A stretch of 64,000 nucleotides of DNA from JBCBWG01 sp038523925 (GCA_038523925.1 JBCBIY010000003.1:186001-250000), one strand, 5' to 3'. Counted from the stretch's first letter, positions 34,641-44,098 are shown. The notes: generated by a model not told the origin, from the sequence alone. Program-made: numbers and translations.

Positions 34641-36722
34641 CTAACCCGCGATCTTCGAAAAGTCGGCGACGCTGAGAGTCGCTGCGCGAATTTCTGCAAG
34701 CAATTTCAGCCGGTTGTCGCGCAACTTCGCGTCGTCCGCATTGACAGTCACGTCGTCGAAGAACGCATCGACCGGCGCGCGCAACTCCGCAAGCGCCCGC
34801 ATCGCGCCTTCGAAATTCTCGACGTTGATTGCGGCCGCCGTGTCGAACTTTACTTTCGCGATCGCAGCCTCCAAGCCGCGCTCGGCGGGCTCCACCAGCA
34901 ACGCGCCGTCGGGCACGCCCGAGAACGTCTTGCCGTCTTTCTTTTCTTCCGCGCGCAGGATGTTAGCGGCCCGCTTGGTACCAGACAGCAGGTTGGCGCC
35001 ATCGTCCGTTTCGAGGAATGCGCCAAGCGCTTCGACACGTTTCACGATGAGCGCAAGGTCATCCTGGTCGCCAAGCGCGTAGACCGCATCGATGAGGTCA
35101 TGCCGCTGGCCGCGATCACGCAGGTAGACTTTAAGACGGTCCGCGAAGAAGCCGAGGAGGTCACTCTTTAGAGTGCCTGCCGCTGTCGGGGCGGAGGCAT
35201 CACGCACAACGGACTCGGCCGCCGTTTCGATGAGCTTGCCGAGCGGCACGCGGAGATCGTTTTCAAGGCAGATGCGGATGATGCCGAGGGCCGCGCGACG
35301 CAACTGATACGGGTCGCCGGAGCCGGTCGGCTTCTCGTCGATCGCCCAGAAGCCGACGAGCGTGTCGAGCTTGTCCGCGATCGCGACCGCGATGGAAACG
35401 GGTTCGGTCGGCACGTCGTCGCCAGCGCCACGCGGCTTGTAGTGATCCTCCAGCGCGTGCGCGACCTTGCCATTCATGCCCTCGGCAAGCGCGTAGTAGC
35501 GGCCCATCAAGCCTTGCAGCTCAGGGAATTCTCCGACCATCTCCGAGACGAGATCAGCCTTGCAGAGCTGCGCTGCGCGCCCCGCCAAATCGGGCTCTGC
35601 ATCGACGCTGCCGGCAACGCGGCGCGACAGCTCTGTCACGCGCTCGACGCGGTCTGCCTGGCTGCCAAGCTTGGCGTGAAACGTGATCGCACCAAGCTGC
35701 TGGCGCATCGGCTCAAGCTTCGTTGCGAGGTCTTTCTCCCAGAAGAACTTCGCGTCAGACAGCCGTGCGTTGATGACTTTCTCATTGCCCGCGACGATCG
35801 TCCGGCCGTCATCAACCGCGATCAGGTTCGAGACCATCAGGAAGCGGTTCGCCAGTTTTCCAGTGCCAGAATCGCGCAGCGAAAAGCACTTCTGATGCGC
35901 CTTCATCGAGGTGATCAGGCACTCGGGGGGCACGTCGAGAAACGTCGCATCGAAATCGCCGATCAGGACGGTCGGCCATTCGGTGAGGCCGGCGTTTTCA
36001 TCGCGCAGGCCCGGGTCTTCGACGAGGTCCAGGCCAGCTTTGCGCGCAATCGCCTCACACTGTTCGCCGATCATGGCCGCGCGCTCACTCGCCGGCAGAA
36101 GCACCTTGGCTGCCTGCAGCTTGCGGCCGTAGTCCTCGAAGTCGGCAACCGCGAACGTCTCTCTGCCATGAAAGCGATGGCCGGTGGTCACATCGCCTGA
36201 GGGGAGCCCCGCCACCTCAAATGGCACGACCGCGCCGCCAAACAGGCACAACACCGATTGGAGCGGACGCACCCAGGCAAAGTCGCCGGAGCCCCACCGC
36301 ATCGACTTCGGCCAGGGAAACGATCCGCAAACAGCCGGCACGACCTCAGCAATGATCTCGGGCGTCGCGCGGCCCTTTTGCGAGATCCGCGCGACGTAGA
36401 AGTCACCCTTTTTTGGGTCCGACACCACAGTCGCGTCTTCGATGCGCGTGAGACCTGCGCCCCGCAAAAATCCCTGGACAGCCTTTTCAGGCGCACCAAC
36501 CCGCGGCCCCTTGCGCTCGTCCTCGATATCCGGCGAGCGGGCGGGCACATCTGAAATCGCAAGGGTCAGCCGGCGCGGCGTCGCATACGACTGCACCTCG
36601 CCAACCGTGAGCCCGGCCGCCCGCAGCCCGTCGACCACCAGCCGCGCAAGAGCGTCAGCCGCCTGCGATTGCATGCGCGCGGGGATTTCCTCGGAGAGCA
36701 GTTCAAGCAGAAGGTCTGGCAT
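34641..36722 (-). CDS. glyS: Glycyl-tRNA synthetase beta subunit
   Basis: A 693-residue GlyS of normal length, starting MPDLLLELLSEEIPARMQSQAA, with GPRVGAPEKAVQGFLRGAG, the WPKSMRWG and LFGGAVVPFEV segments and a C-terminal DALR anticodon-binding-like domain (FDDVTVNADDAKLRDNRLKLL). With GlyQ it forms the alpha2beta2 enzyme charging tRNA-Gly. The usual glyQ-glyS pair is here separated by a small membrane protein gene and by an opposite-strand gene. Confidence 0.96.
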   Translation of the reverse strand: MPDLLLELLSEEIPARMQSQAADALARLVVDGLRAAGLTVGEVQSYATPRRLTLAISDVPARSPDIEDERKGPRVGAPEKAVQGFLRGAGLTRIEDATVVSDPKKGDFYVARISQKGRATPEIIAEVVPAVCGSFPWPKSMRWGSGDFAWVRPLQSVLCLFGGAVVPFEVAGLPSGDVTTGHRFHGRETFAVADFEDYGRKLQAAKVLLPASERAAMIGEQCEAIARKAGLDLVEDPGLRDENAGLTEWPTVLIGDFDATFLDVPPECLITSMKAHQKCFSLRDSGTGKLANRFLMVSNLIAVDDGRTIVAGNEKVINARLSDAKFFWEKDLATKLEPMRQQLGAITFHAKLGSQADRVERVTELSRRVAGSVDAEPDLAGRAAQLCKADLVSEMVGEFPELQGLMGRYYALAEGMNGKVAHALEDHYKPRGAGDDVPTEPVSIAVAIADKLDTLVGFWAIDEKPTGSGDPYQLRRAALGIIRICLENDLRVPLGKLIETAAESVVRDASAPTAAGTLKSDLLGFFADRLKVYLRDRGQRHDLIDAVYALGDQDDLALIVKRVEALGAFLETDDGANLLSGTKRAANILRAEEKKDGKTFSGVPDGALLVEPAERGLEAAIAKVKFDTAAAINVENFEGAMRALAELRAPVDAFFDDVTVNADDAKLRDNRLKLLAEIRAATLSVADFSKIAG

Positions 36723-36758
36723 CGGATTAGCCGGCTGGCCTCTAGCGGGAAGTCATCA

Positions 36759-36959
36759 TCAGACCTGCTCGCCGAAGACGAGCCGGACCATATCGAGGGG
36801 CACGTTGGTCGTTGCGAGATAACCGAGCCCGACAATGCAGAGAGCGACCGCGAACAGCTTGATCGGGCGCGGCTGCTTCCTGAGCGCGATCCAACCGATG
36901 ATCAGCATGATAAGCGCGATCAAGATCAGGCCGGCTGCATGCGGCGGTGTTGGCATCAT
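36759..36959 (-). CDS. Small two-helix membrane protein
   Basis: A 66-residue protein with two hydrophobic helices (AAGLILIALIMLIIGWIAL and LFAVALCIVGLGYLATT) joined by a basic turn RKQPRPIK. ATG 36959 is preceded by GAGGGG; the first codon is followed by a second ATG. It lies 36 bases upstream of glyS on the same strand and probably shares its transcript. Function unknown. Confidence 0.7.
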   Translation of the reverse strand: MMPTPPHAAGLILIALIMLIIGWIALRKQPRPIKLFAVALCIVGLGYLATTNVPLDMVRLVFGEQV

Positions 36960-37093
36960 GGCGTCCCCTCCAGCGGCTCGTTCTGACCTCTGGCGACACA
37001 AGCTGCAAGGTTCGATTAGCCAAGCCTGTTAGCCAGGCAGTCAGGCGCCTGTGACATTCTGCATAGCGATATTGGTTATACGGAGAGCGCGTC

Positions 37094-37807
37094 ATGCTCC
37101 GGATCTACCTGTCGCTTGCCATCGTCGGCAGCATTTTTGTTGCCACGGCAACGGACGCCGAAGCCCGACGTCGCGGTTTCCGCGTGCCAATCATCTTTAG
37201 CAGCGGCTCCAGCTCGCCGAAGATTGTCAAAGTTCGCGACTGGCCAAACACATCCGCGTTCCGGCGCAAGGACGGCCGTTACGTGGATCTTGGATGGCGC
37301 CACAAGCGGTCTGGCGGGGAATGGGTCGGATACATCGGCTCGCGCCGGCGCTACGTGCCACTGAACGAGTATCAGCTCAAGTTTCTGATGCGGAAGGCCG
37401 GCATGAGCGCACTGCCGTCGCCACCGGCGCGATCGAGCAGCAGCATCGGTTCCGGATGGATCTGGGCCGTTATCGGCTTCATCGTATTTTTCGGTGGTTG
37501 GCGTTTCCTGAAGCCGATCATCTTCGGCGCAACGGCGGTGTCGCGTGTGGCTGGCAGAGCCTACTCGAAGTCGCAGACGGGGCGCGGTGGGGATCGGTCA
37601 TCGGCCTGGGACAAAGCCGACGAGTTGATTACGACCGCTCAGATGACGCGCGGCCCGGTGACCGCAGATGCCGCGGCGGGCGCAAGCTCTGCCGGACCAA
37701 AGCCACGGCCTCGCATCGGTGGCGCTGCCAAAGCTGCGCGCAAGCCGAACGTGGCGCGCCCGCGGGCAGGCATGCGGTCATCGCCAGGGTTCGGCCGCCG
37801 CGGCTGA
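37094..37807 (+). CDS. Hypothetical exported/membrane protein
   Basis: A 237-residue protein with a signal peptide (1-24, after DAEA), a short domain of about 75 residues (KVRDWPNTSAFRRKDGRYVDLGWRH, RRRYVPLNEYQLKFLMRKAG), a transmembrane helix (118-137, WIWAVIGFIVFFGGW) and a long basic Ala/Arg-rich tail. No family recognised. It is inserted on the opposite strand between glyQ and the rest of the glyS unit, and its stop is only 15 bases from that of glyQ. Confidence 0.72.
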   Translation: MLRIYLSLAIVGSIFVATATDAEARRRGFRVPIIFSSGSSSPKIVKVRDWPNTSAFRRKDGRYVDLGWRHKRSGGEWVGYIGSRRRYVPLNEYQLKFLMRKAGMSALPSPPARSSSSIGSGWIWAVIGFIVFFGGWRFLKPIIFGATAVSRVAGRAYSKSQTGRGGDRSSAWDKADELITTAQMTRGPVTADAAAGASSAGPKPRPRIGGAAKAARKPNVARPRAGMRSSPGFGRRG

Positions 37808-37822
37808 ACTGACTGCGAAGTC

Positions 37823-38782
37823 TCAAGCAGCTGTACTGGCGGGCTCGGCGACGAGGCCGCCAGCTTCCGTTTTGAGCCACGCACCACAGCAGGCCTTTGC
37901 GAGATCGCGAACCCGCAGGATGTAGCTCTGGCGTTCGGTCACCGAGATCACGCCGCGGGCATCGAGCAGATTGAAGATGTGGCTTGCTTTGATGCACTGG
38001 TCATAGGCCGGTTGCGCCATACGATGGCGGTCAGCGTCGCCCGCGCCCTGGCCGGCATCTAAGATCGCCTGGCACTCGCGCTCGGCATCCTCAAAGTGCT
38101 TCAGCAACAGCTCAGTATCAGCATGCTCGAAGTTAAAGCGTGAGTACTCCTGCTCGGCCTGCAGGAAGACATCACCGTAGCTCAACGCGCGCCCATCGCT
38201 CCGGCCGTTGAAATTCAGGTCATAAACGCGGTCGACGCCCTGAACGTACATCGCGAGCCGTTCGAGGCCGTAGGTGATCTCGCCGGACACCGGTTTGCAA
38301 TCGAAGCCGCCGACCTGCTGGAAGTACGTGAACTGCGTCACCTCCATGCCGTTGCACCACACTTCCCAGCCAAGTCCCCAGGCGCCAAGCGTCGGGCTCT
38401 CCCAGTCGTCTTCCACAAAACGGATGTCGTTGACCGTTGTGTCGATGCCGATTGCATCGAGGCTCTTTAGATAGAGATCGAGGATGTCCGGCGGTGACGG
38501 CTTCATGATCACCTGGAACTGATAGTAGTGCTGAAGCCTGTTTGGGTTCTCGCCATAGCGGCCATCCTTCGGCCGGCGCGACGGCTGCACGTAGGCCGCG
38601 TTCCAAGGCCGCGGCCCGAGCGAGCGCAGCGTCGTCGCCGGGTGAAACGTGCCGGCGCCGACCTCCATGTCGTAGGGCTGCAGGATCGCGCAGCCATGGC
38701 CCGCCCAGAACTGCTGCAGCGTCAGGATCATGTCCTGGAATGATGTTGTCGGCGACAGCTTGGATGGCTCGGTGTCAGTCAT
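37823..38782 (-). CDS. glyQ: Glycyl-tRNA synthetase alpha subunit
   Basis: A 319-residue GlyQ with the near-invariant SFQDMILTLQQFWA, GCAILQPYDMEVGAGTFHP, FLRSLGPRPWNAAYVQ-type segment, RPKDGRYGENPNRLQHYYQ and WEVWCNGMEVTQFTYFQQ. It holds the class II catalytic core of the alpha2beta2 synthetase. ATG 38782 gives the family N-terminus; the in-frame upstream start would add 38 atypical residues. The transcript would have to pass an opposite-strand gene to reach glyS. Confidence 0.96.
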   Translation of the reverse strand: MTDTEPSKLSPTTSFQDMILTLQQFWAGHGCAILQPYDMEVGAGTFHPATTLRSLGPRPWNAAYVQPSRRPKDGRYGENPNRLQHYYQFQVIMKPSPPDILDLYLKSLDAIGIDTTVNDIRFVEDDWESPTLGAWGLGWEVWCNGMEVTQFTYFQQVGGFDCKPVSGEITYGLERLAMYVQGVDRVYDLNFNGRSDGRALSYGDVFLQAEQEYSRFNFEHADTELLLKHFEDAERECQAILDAGQGAGDADRHRMAQPAYDQCIKASHIFNLLDARGVISVTERQSYILRVRDLAKACCGAWLKTEAGGLVAEPASTAA

Positions 38783-38901
38783 GGCGTCCTGCAAGCGCGC
38801 GTTTCGCTCAATTGGATGAGCCGCCTCGTAGCCCATTCGCCAGCCGAGTGGAACCGGATGCCATGGGCGGCACTGAAAGACGCGCCCGCCCAACACCAGC
38901 G

Positions 38902-39813
38902 TTATCGTCTGGCGGCGCGGCGGATGCGGCGGAGGACGCGGGACATGTCCCGGTTCGCGGCGGCGCCGTCACGCATCATCGCGAACAACGCACGGTCGGA
39001 GGTGAGCTGCGGATCGGTTCGATCAATTACACCAGTGCAGTAGACCAGCGCCCGGTCAAAACGAATTTGCGCGACCTGCCCTTTTACGAACCCAACGTTG
39101 CCACGTGCCTCTTTGACGGCTGGGTCATCAATTGCGATCCCGAGGTCGTAGATTGCGTTCAGGTCGTTCAGCGACCAGTACGTCAGCCGGCAGGAATCAG
39201 CATAGAGCACATGGCCGGCGGCTGCGCCCGGCGACTTTGCGGACTTGATATCGGCAATCAACTCAGCCGGCTTTGGACAGAGAACGGGGTCTCCGCGCCG
39301 CCGCCGGCGGGCCCGCGAGTAGGGCGCGCGTACGCGGACACGATCGCCGCTGCCGCTTAGTCGCAAGGCTTGCCGGCACGCCTGCGCAAGCGACACGCTT
39401 ACGCCGACGTTCTTTCGATTGAGGTCAGACCGGATCCGCGCGAGGTCCGCTTCGACATGGCAGAAGAACGAAATGAACTCTTTCCCGCAAGCGTTCAACG
39501 CACTCCGGCGGCGAAGTTCGTCTTCAAATCGCGCCTTGAGTGCGGGATCCGCACCGCTGCGCGTGACGACCTTTCGAGCGAGCGCGAGAAACGCTTTCGA
39601 TTGATCGACGTCGCCAATGAGATCGCGGCGGCGCTCTGCGTCTTCGAGCGCGTTGGCACTGGCTGCGACCTCGTCAAGCGATGTCGCATAGCCATCGAGC
39701 ATCCGCAGCACGGTCTCGGATGCAGCCGCTGGCGCTGCTGCCAAGAGCGGCAACGCTATCGCGGCTGCCAGCCGCGCGAAAGGTCTCCAAGCGGCCAGCA
39801 CTTCGTTGAACAT
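38902..39813 (-). CDS. Hypothetical secreted protein
   Basis: A 303-residue protein with a signal peptide (about 1-32, cleavage after PAAA) and a mainly helical mature part. Cys pairs in NACGKEFISFFCHVEAD, in QACRQA and LCPKPAE, and near YADSCRLTYW and VYCTG suggest disulphides. The C-terminus is Arg-rich. No domain recognised. ATG 39813 gives a clean signal peptide; the frame is open 17 codons further upstream. It precedes glyQ on the same strand by 119 bases. Confidence 0.72.
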   Translation of the reverse strand: MFNEVLAAWRPFARLAAAIALPLLAAAPAAASETVLRMLDGYATSLDEVAASANALEDAERRRDLIGDVDQSKAFLALARKVVTRSGADPALKARFEDELRRRSALNACGKEFISFFCHVEADLARIRSDLNRKNVGVSVSLAQACRQALRLSGSGDRVRVRAPYSRARRRRRGDPVLCPKPAELIADIKSAKSPGAAAGHVLYADSCRLTYWSLNDLNAIYDLGIAIDDPAVKEARGNVGFVKGQVAQIRFDRALVYCTGVIDRTDPQLTSDRALFAMMRDGAAANRDMSRVLRRIRRAARR

Positions 39814-39867
39814 CCTGCCGCGCTCCGCTTGTGCCTGCCGTTCCGCCATGCGACGCGGCGTCAAAAT

Positions 39868-40056
39868 CTACCGAGGGCGATACTCGCCGCTCTTTTCGTC
39901 AAGTTTCAGCTCGCCGAGGTTGCGCGGCTCATCAGCCTTGGCGCGCATCTGCTGGCGCCGCGCCCGCTGATCGGCCGCGAGCTGAGCTGACGACTTTACA
40001 GCGCGGTACCCGAAGTAAGCGCCGGCACCTGCCAGTGCGATCAACCAAATCGGCAT
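39868..40056 (-). CDS. Small single-pass membrane protein
   Basis: A 62-residue protein with one N-terminal helix (IWLIALAGAGAYFGYRAV) and a charged cytoplasmic tail ending in LKLDEKSGEYRPR. It lies 17 bases after the S49 protease gene and 54 bases before the next secreted protein gene, all on the minus strand. Function unknown. Confidence 0.7.
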   Translation of the reverse strand: MPIWLIALAGAGAYFGYRAVKSSAQLAADQRARRQQMRAKADEPRNLGELKLDEKSGEYRPR

Positions 40057-40073
40057 GACGCTTCCTCCCTAAC

Positions 40074-40916
40074 CTACAAACCGTAGCGCGCCCACAAGGC
40101 ACGCTCTTCGATTGCCGACAAAACCCCGCCGCCGACACCTTCGCCGACGTCGCGGAGCCCGGACACGTCGCCATCGATCCCGGGCAGGCGACGCAACCGC
40201 GCAAACAGCCCCTTCCGGCTCGTCGGCACGACGCGGAGCTGCACCTTATCACCATGCAGCGACCGCATCTTCGTGCGTACATCCATAATGCCGTCGGCAA
40301 GCCCAAGTTCGACCGACGTTGCTCCAGCCCAAAATCGCCCCGTGAACAGATCAGGTTCTGTCGTCGAGAGTTTGGCACCGCGGCGATCTTTTACGACGCC
40401 GATGAAGACGTCGTGGATCTCCCGCTGCAGCGACAGTAGATGATCAATATCTTCGGATTTCTCAGGCTTGAAGGGGTCGAGCACGGACTTGTTTTCGCCC
40501 GCCGTATAGACCCGCCGCTCGATGCCGAGCTTGTCGATTGCCTCGACGAAGCCGAAGCCAGCGGCGACGACGCCGATTGAGCCAAGGATAGACGACGGGT
40601 CGACGTAGATTTCGTCACCCGCAACCGCGATGAAATATCCGCCAGAGGCTGCGACGTCCTCGCAGAACACGTAGACCTTCTTTTCTTTCTCCGTCGCAAG
40701 CTGGCGGATGCGCTTGAAGATCAGGTTCGACTGGACCGGCGAGCCACCTGGCGAGTTCACGAGGATCGCGACGCTTGGCAGCTTCGACATCGTGAACGCT
40801 TTCTCCAGCGGACCGGCAAGCGCGGCAAGCGAGAGCCCCTGCCGGAACCCGCCACCGCCAATGGGCCCGTTCAGACGCAAAACAGGCACCGTTGGCTTCG
40901 ATGTGAAGGGCCACAT
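40074..40916 (-). CDS. S49-family (SppA-like) serine peptidase
   Basis: A 280-residue single-domain S49 peptidase. The Ser-Lys dyad can be placed at Ser91 (DVAASGGYFIAVAGDEI) and Lys143 (TAGENKSVLDPF), with ILVNSPGGSPVQSN forming the oxyanion region and SILGSIGVV following. It has no obvious transmembrane anchor, unlike E. coli SppA, resembling the short alphaproteobacterial SppA/SohB-like type. Role: cleavage of signal peptides or membrane protein fragments. A polar C-terminal extension of about 50 residues follows the core. Confidence 0.93.
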   Translation of the reverse strand: MWPFTSKPTVPVLRLNGPIGGGGFRQGLSLAALAGPLEKAFTMSKLPSVAILVNSPGGSPVQSNLIFKRIRQLATEKEKKVYVFCEDVAASGGYFIAVAGDEIYVDPSSILGSIGVVAAGFGFVEAIDKLGIERRVYTAGENKSVLDPFKPEKSEDIDHLLSLQREIHDVFIGVVKDRRGAKLSTTEPDLFTGRFWAGATSVELGLADGIMDVRTKMRSLHGDKVQLRVVPTSRKGLFARLRRLPGIDGDVSGLRDVGEGVGGGVLSAIEERALWARYGL

Positions 40917-41004
40917 AGGGAAACTCCGTGGGACTGGAACGCATTAGGCAGGCGCAATCCGCCGTCGCTGATCAGCGGAGGCGCGGGAACGGCCGCAGCG
41001 GGTC

Positions 41005-41847
41005 TTAGCTGACCATTGGCCAGGCATCCAGCGCGGCAGGCGCGCGCATGGCGGCTTCGATAGGGGCGCAATACGACCCGTCGGATGAATGGAGCGTAAG
41101 GCCCGGCGCAATCGAAAGCGGCGCCCGGCTGCCCTTGGTCCCGCGCACAACGCAGCGAATAGCGGGCGCATTGGCCTTCGCGTGCACCGGCAGGACGCAC
41201 AGCCCGCCAAAGCGCCCGTCGAATGCTGAGAGAACGTCGGCGAGCTGGCCCGCCGGATAGATGATGACCGCTTCACCGCCCGGCCGGACGATGCGCGCCA
41301 TGGTGCGTGCCCAGACTTCGAGCGTACCGGGCTCAGCGATATGGGCGGCACGCTTCAGGGCGTTTGCCGGCGCGCGCGCGGCGTGCTCTGCGTGAAACGG
41401 CGGGTTGGCGAGCGCCAGATCGTAGTGGTTCGCAGATAACAGGCGCGCGGCGTCGGCTGTGCCGATGTCACAGGGGATCACCCGCGCCCGGCCATCGGGT
41501 CGGTTGCGGCGAACATTGTCAGTTGCCAGCCGCACGAGCGCGTCATTGCGTTCAACGAGATCGACCGCCGCGACGCTACACCGCGCGGCCACTGCGAGTC
41601 CGACGGTGCCGACACCTGAGCCGAGATCTGCGGCAGTTACGGCTTTATCGCCACCATCTGGAACCGGCGCGAGCGCTGCAAGCAGAACGGCATCGAGACC
41701 CGCGCGATAGCCCTGTCGCGGCTGGCGCAGAGTAAGCGCACCGCCGAGGAACACATCTTCGGTCACCGCGATGCCGCCCGCTTCGGCTTGCGCGTCCTCC
41801 GCGACATCTGCAGCCGCTGGTGCTCTCACTGATCGTCCACGATCCAT
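41005..41847 (-). CDS. TrmN6-like SAM-dependent methyltransferase
   Basis: A 280-residue Rossmann methyltransferase. TEDVFLGGALTLRQPRQGYRAGLDAVLLA is the typical start of the tRNA1(Val) A37 N6-methyltransferase family; DLGSGVGTVGLAVAAR is the SAM site and NPPFH the catalytic N6-adenine motif. The C-terminal third is shortened or diverged in an Ala-rich way. It overlaps the upstream DUF2007 gene by 22 bases. A different adenine target in RNA is possible. Confidence 0.88.
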   Translation of the reverse strand: MDRGRSVRAPAAADVAEDAQAEAGGIAVTEDVFLGGALTLRQPRQGYRAGLDAVLLAALAPVPDGGDKAVTAADLGSGVGTVGLAVAARCSVAAVDLVERNDALVRLATDNVRRNRPDGRARVIPCDIGTADAARLLSANHYDLALANPPFHAEHAARAPANALKRAAHIAEPGTLEVWARTMARIVRPGGEAVIIYPAGQLADVLSAFDGRFGGLCVLPVHAKANAPAIRCVVRGTKGSRAPLSIAPGLTLHSSDGSYCAPIEAAMRAPAALDAWPMVS

Positions 41848-42053
41848 TGGCCGAGATCCGCCTGGCGCAAGACCGAACGCGCGAGCGACAACTTCTCGTC
41901 GTCGACCAGCACACGCTTCGGGAACACCCCGATCGAGCCCTCAACAATGCTCATGTTCTGGTCGGCCACAACGACGCGACACCCGGCGTCACGCAGCAGC
42001 ACTTCAACAAAGTTGACGAGGACCGGATCGTTAGACTTCACGATTTCGCGCAT
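41826..42053 (-). CDS. DUF2007-family small protein
   Basis: A 75-residue protein with the DUF2007 pattern: MREIVKSNDPVLVNFVEVLL, AGCRVVVADQNMSIVEGSIG, RVLVDDEKLSLARSVL. Often annotated as putative signal-transducing protein; biochemical function unknown. It is upstream of, and overlaps by 22 bases, the TrmN6-like gene, implying translational coupling. Divergent from the polyprenyl synthase gene. Confidence 0.88.
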   Translation of the reverse strand: MREIVKSNDPVLVNFVEVLLRDAGCRVVVADQNMSIVEGSIGVFPKRVLVDDEKLSLARSVLRQADLGQWIVDDQ

Positions 42054-42179
42054 GCTGCCTCAAGCGTTAGAGAGCCGATCGAGTATGGCACCGCCTGTTT
42101 CTGCGGCAAAGTGCCGTCGGGCCGCCGCGTACGCGGACGACTACATCTAGGCTAGCCATTAAGCAGGAGCTCTAATCGC

Positions 42180-43196
42180 GTGGGACAGGTTGTATCGCTC
42201 GACGAGAAACGGTCGGCCCAGCGCGCGCTTGCTCCGATGCTCGCGCTTGTTGAGGCGGAGATGCAGGACGTCAACCGCATCATCCTCGACAAGGCGATCT
42301 CCGACGTCGATCTCATCCCCAAGCTATCGCATCATTTGATCGAAAGCGGCGGCAAGCGGCTGCGCCCGATGATGACCATCGCGGCCTCGAAGCTTTGCAA
42401 CTACGAAGGCCGCGGCCACATCACGCTCGCGGCTTCGGTGGAGTTCATGCACACCGCGACGCTGCTCCACGATGATGTTGTCGACGAGAGCGATGTCCGG
42501 CGAAGCAAGGCAACGGCGCGGCTCCTCTGGGGCAATCAGGCAAGCGTTCTTGTCGGAGACTTTCTGCTCGGCCAGGCGTTTCGAATGATGGTCGAGGTCG
42601 GCTCTCTCGATTGCCTTCGCATTCTGTCGAACGCTGCCGCAGTCATCGCAGAAGGCGAAGTGCTGCAGTTGGCGGCCGCAAAGAACCTCAAGACCACCGA
42701 AGACGCCTACCTCACGATCATCAACGCCAAGACCGCCGCGCTGTTTGCAGCCGCGACGGAAGTCGGCGGCGCCCTGGCCGGCCGGCCTAAGGACGAGCAG
42801 GATGCGCTGCGCTCATACGGCCAGTCGCTCGGTATCGCGTTTCAGCTTGTCGACGATGCGCTCGACTACGCAGGCGATGCGGCAAACCTCGGCAAGTCCG
42901 TCGGCGATGATTTCCGCGAGGGCAAGATCACACTGCCGGTCATTCTCGCCTATCGCCGCGGCGACGACGAGGAACGCGCATTTTGGAACCGGTCGATCAC
43001 CACCGGCGACGCAAACGATGAAGACCTCGCCCACGCCATCAATCTGATCGGGCGCCACCGCGCGATCGCGGCCACGTTTGAACGCGCGCGCCACTACGGC
43101 GAGATCGCCCGCGACGCGCTCGCGATCTTTCCTGAATCAAACGAAAAGCAAGCGCTGCTCGACGTCGTCGACTTCGCGATCGCCCGCGCAAACTGA
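42180..43196 (+). CDS. ispB: Polyprenyl diphosphate synthase (octaprenyl-type)
   Basis: A 338-residue trans-prenyltransferase. The first Asp-rich motif is LLHDDVVDESD (Asp98, Asp99, Asp102) and the second QLVDDALDYAGD (Asp225, Asp226, Asp229); GGKRLRP at 58-63 binds the homoallylic diphosphate. It extends farnesyl diphosphate with isopentenyl diphosphate to make the ubiquinone side chain; product length (octa- to deca-) cannot be read directly. The GTG start at 42180 lies eight bases after AGGAG. Convergent with ispE. Confidence 0.93.
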   Translation: MGQVVSLDEKRSAQRALAPMLALVEAEMQDVNRIILDKAISDVDLIPKLSHHLIESGGKRLRPMMTIAASKLCNYEGRGHITLAASVEFMHTATLLHDDVVDESDVRRSKATARLLWGNQASVLVGDFLLGQAFRMMVEVGSLDCLRILSNAAAVIAEGEVLQLAAAKNLKTTEDAYLTIINAKTAALFAAATEVGGALAGRPKDEQDALRSYGQSLGIAFQLVDDALDYAGDAANLGKSVGDDFREGKITLPVILAYRRGDDEERAFWNRSITTGDANDEDLAHAINLIGRHRAIAATFERARHYGEIARDALAIFPESNEKQALLDVVDFAIARAN

Positions 43197-43209
43197 GAAC
43201 CTCACGGCC

Positions 43210-44082
43210 TCAGTCCGCGCCAAGCGTCGTCGCCTGCACCCACCAACCGGGCTCGCGTGCGGACACCTCCGCCGCCGCGTCTTCCGCGGCCTCGGCGCTA
43301 TCGAAAACCGCAAACATCGTTGGGCCGGCGCCGGAGAGCCGCACATGCCTCGCGCCATCACAAGCTTCGAGCGTACGGCGGACTTGAGCGATCTCAGGCA
43401 CAACGTCGACAGCGGCAGCCTCAAGGTCGTTGCCAGCCGTCGACATCAACCGATCGAGGTCATCGCCGCTCAAGCCCGTGCTGTGATCGCTTGGCGGGCG
43501 AGGCTCGGAAAACGCGCTGCCACGGGCCGCGAACGCCTTGAAGACGGCGCGGGTTTTGTCAGCGGGGACAGACGTCTGGGGGTTGGCGAGGACAACGTAC
43601 AGGGGATCGGCCAACCGCACGGGCGAAAGCTGCTCGCCGATGCCCGCCACCCAGCAGGTCTCGTTAACGAGACAGACCGGCACGTCGGCGCCAAGTTGAA
43701 GCGCAAGGCCTGCCCAATCGACGCCCCCGGCCGCCTCAGCATTGTGGCTGCGAACGAGCCTGAGGTAGGCCGCAACGTCAGCCGAGCCGCCACCAAGGCC
43801 GGCGGCTGCCGGTATGATCTTCTCGACCGTGACAGTAGGAAGCGCCAGATCAGGATACCGGTCTTTGAGCAGCGTGACTGCGCGGCTTACGAGATCGCCC
43901 GGCCCAATCGCAGACGCGCCCGCTCCGACATAACGGACGGCGCCGCCAGTGTCGCCGTCAACCGTGAGACGGTCAGCCAAGCCGGCGAACGCGATCAGGC
44001 TTTCGAGTGTGTGGTAGCCGTCCGGCCGGCGGCCGGTGACCGCCAGCGTCAGGTTGACCTTTGCCCTGGCGCGCGCGCTCAC
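43210..44082 (-). CDS. ispE: 4-diphosphocytidyl-2-C-methyl-D-erythritol kinase
   Basis: A 290-residue GHMP kinase of the MEP isoprenoid pathway. It starts ARAKVNLTLAVTGRRPDGYHTLESL, the IspE substrate region, and has the ATP loop PAAAGLGGGSADVAAYLRL and the C-terminal RLSGAGPTMFAVF. GTG 44082 is chosen since it directly precedes the conserved N-terminus and follows the stop of the TPR gene by 16 bases; the frame is open upstream to 44274, inside that gene, without family match. Confidence 0.93.
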   Translation of the reverse strand: MSARARAKVNLTLAVTGRRPDGYHTLESLIAFAGLADRLTVDGDTGGAVRYVGAGASAIGPGDLVSRAVTLLKDRYPDLALPTVTVEKIIPAAAGLGGGSADVAAYLRLVRSHNAEAAGGVDWAGLALQLGADVPVCLVNETCWVAGIGEQLSPVRLADPLYVVLANPQTSVPADKTRAVFKAFAARGSAFSEPRPPSDHSTGLSGDDLDRLMSTAGNDLEAAAVDVVPEIAQVRRTLEACDGARHVRLSGAGPTMFAVFDSAEAAEDAAAEVSAREPGWWVQATTLGAD

Positions 44083-44098
44083 GGGCGTGTCCGGTGGA

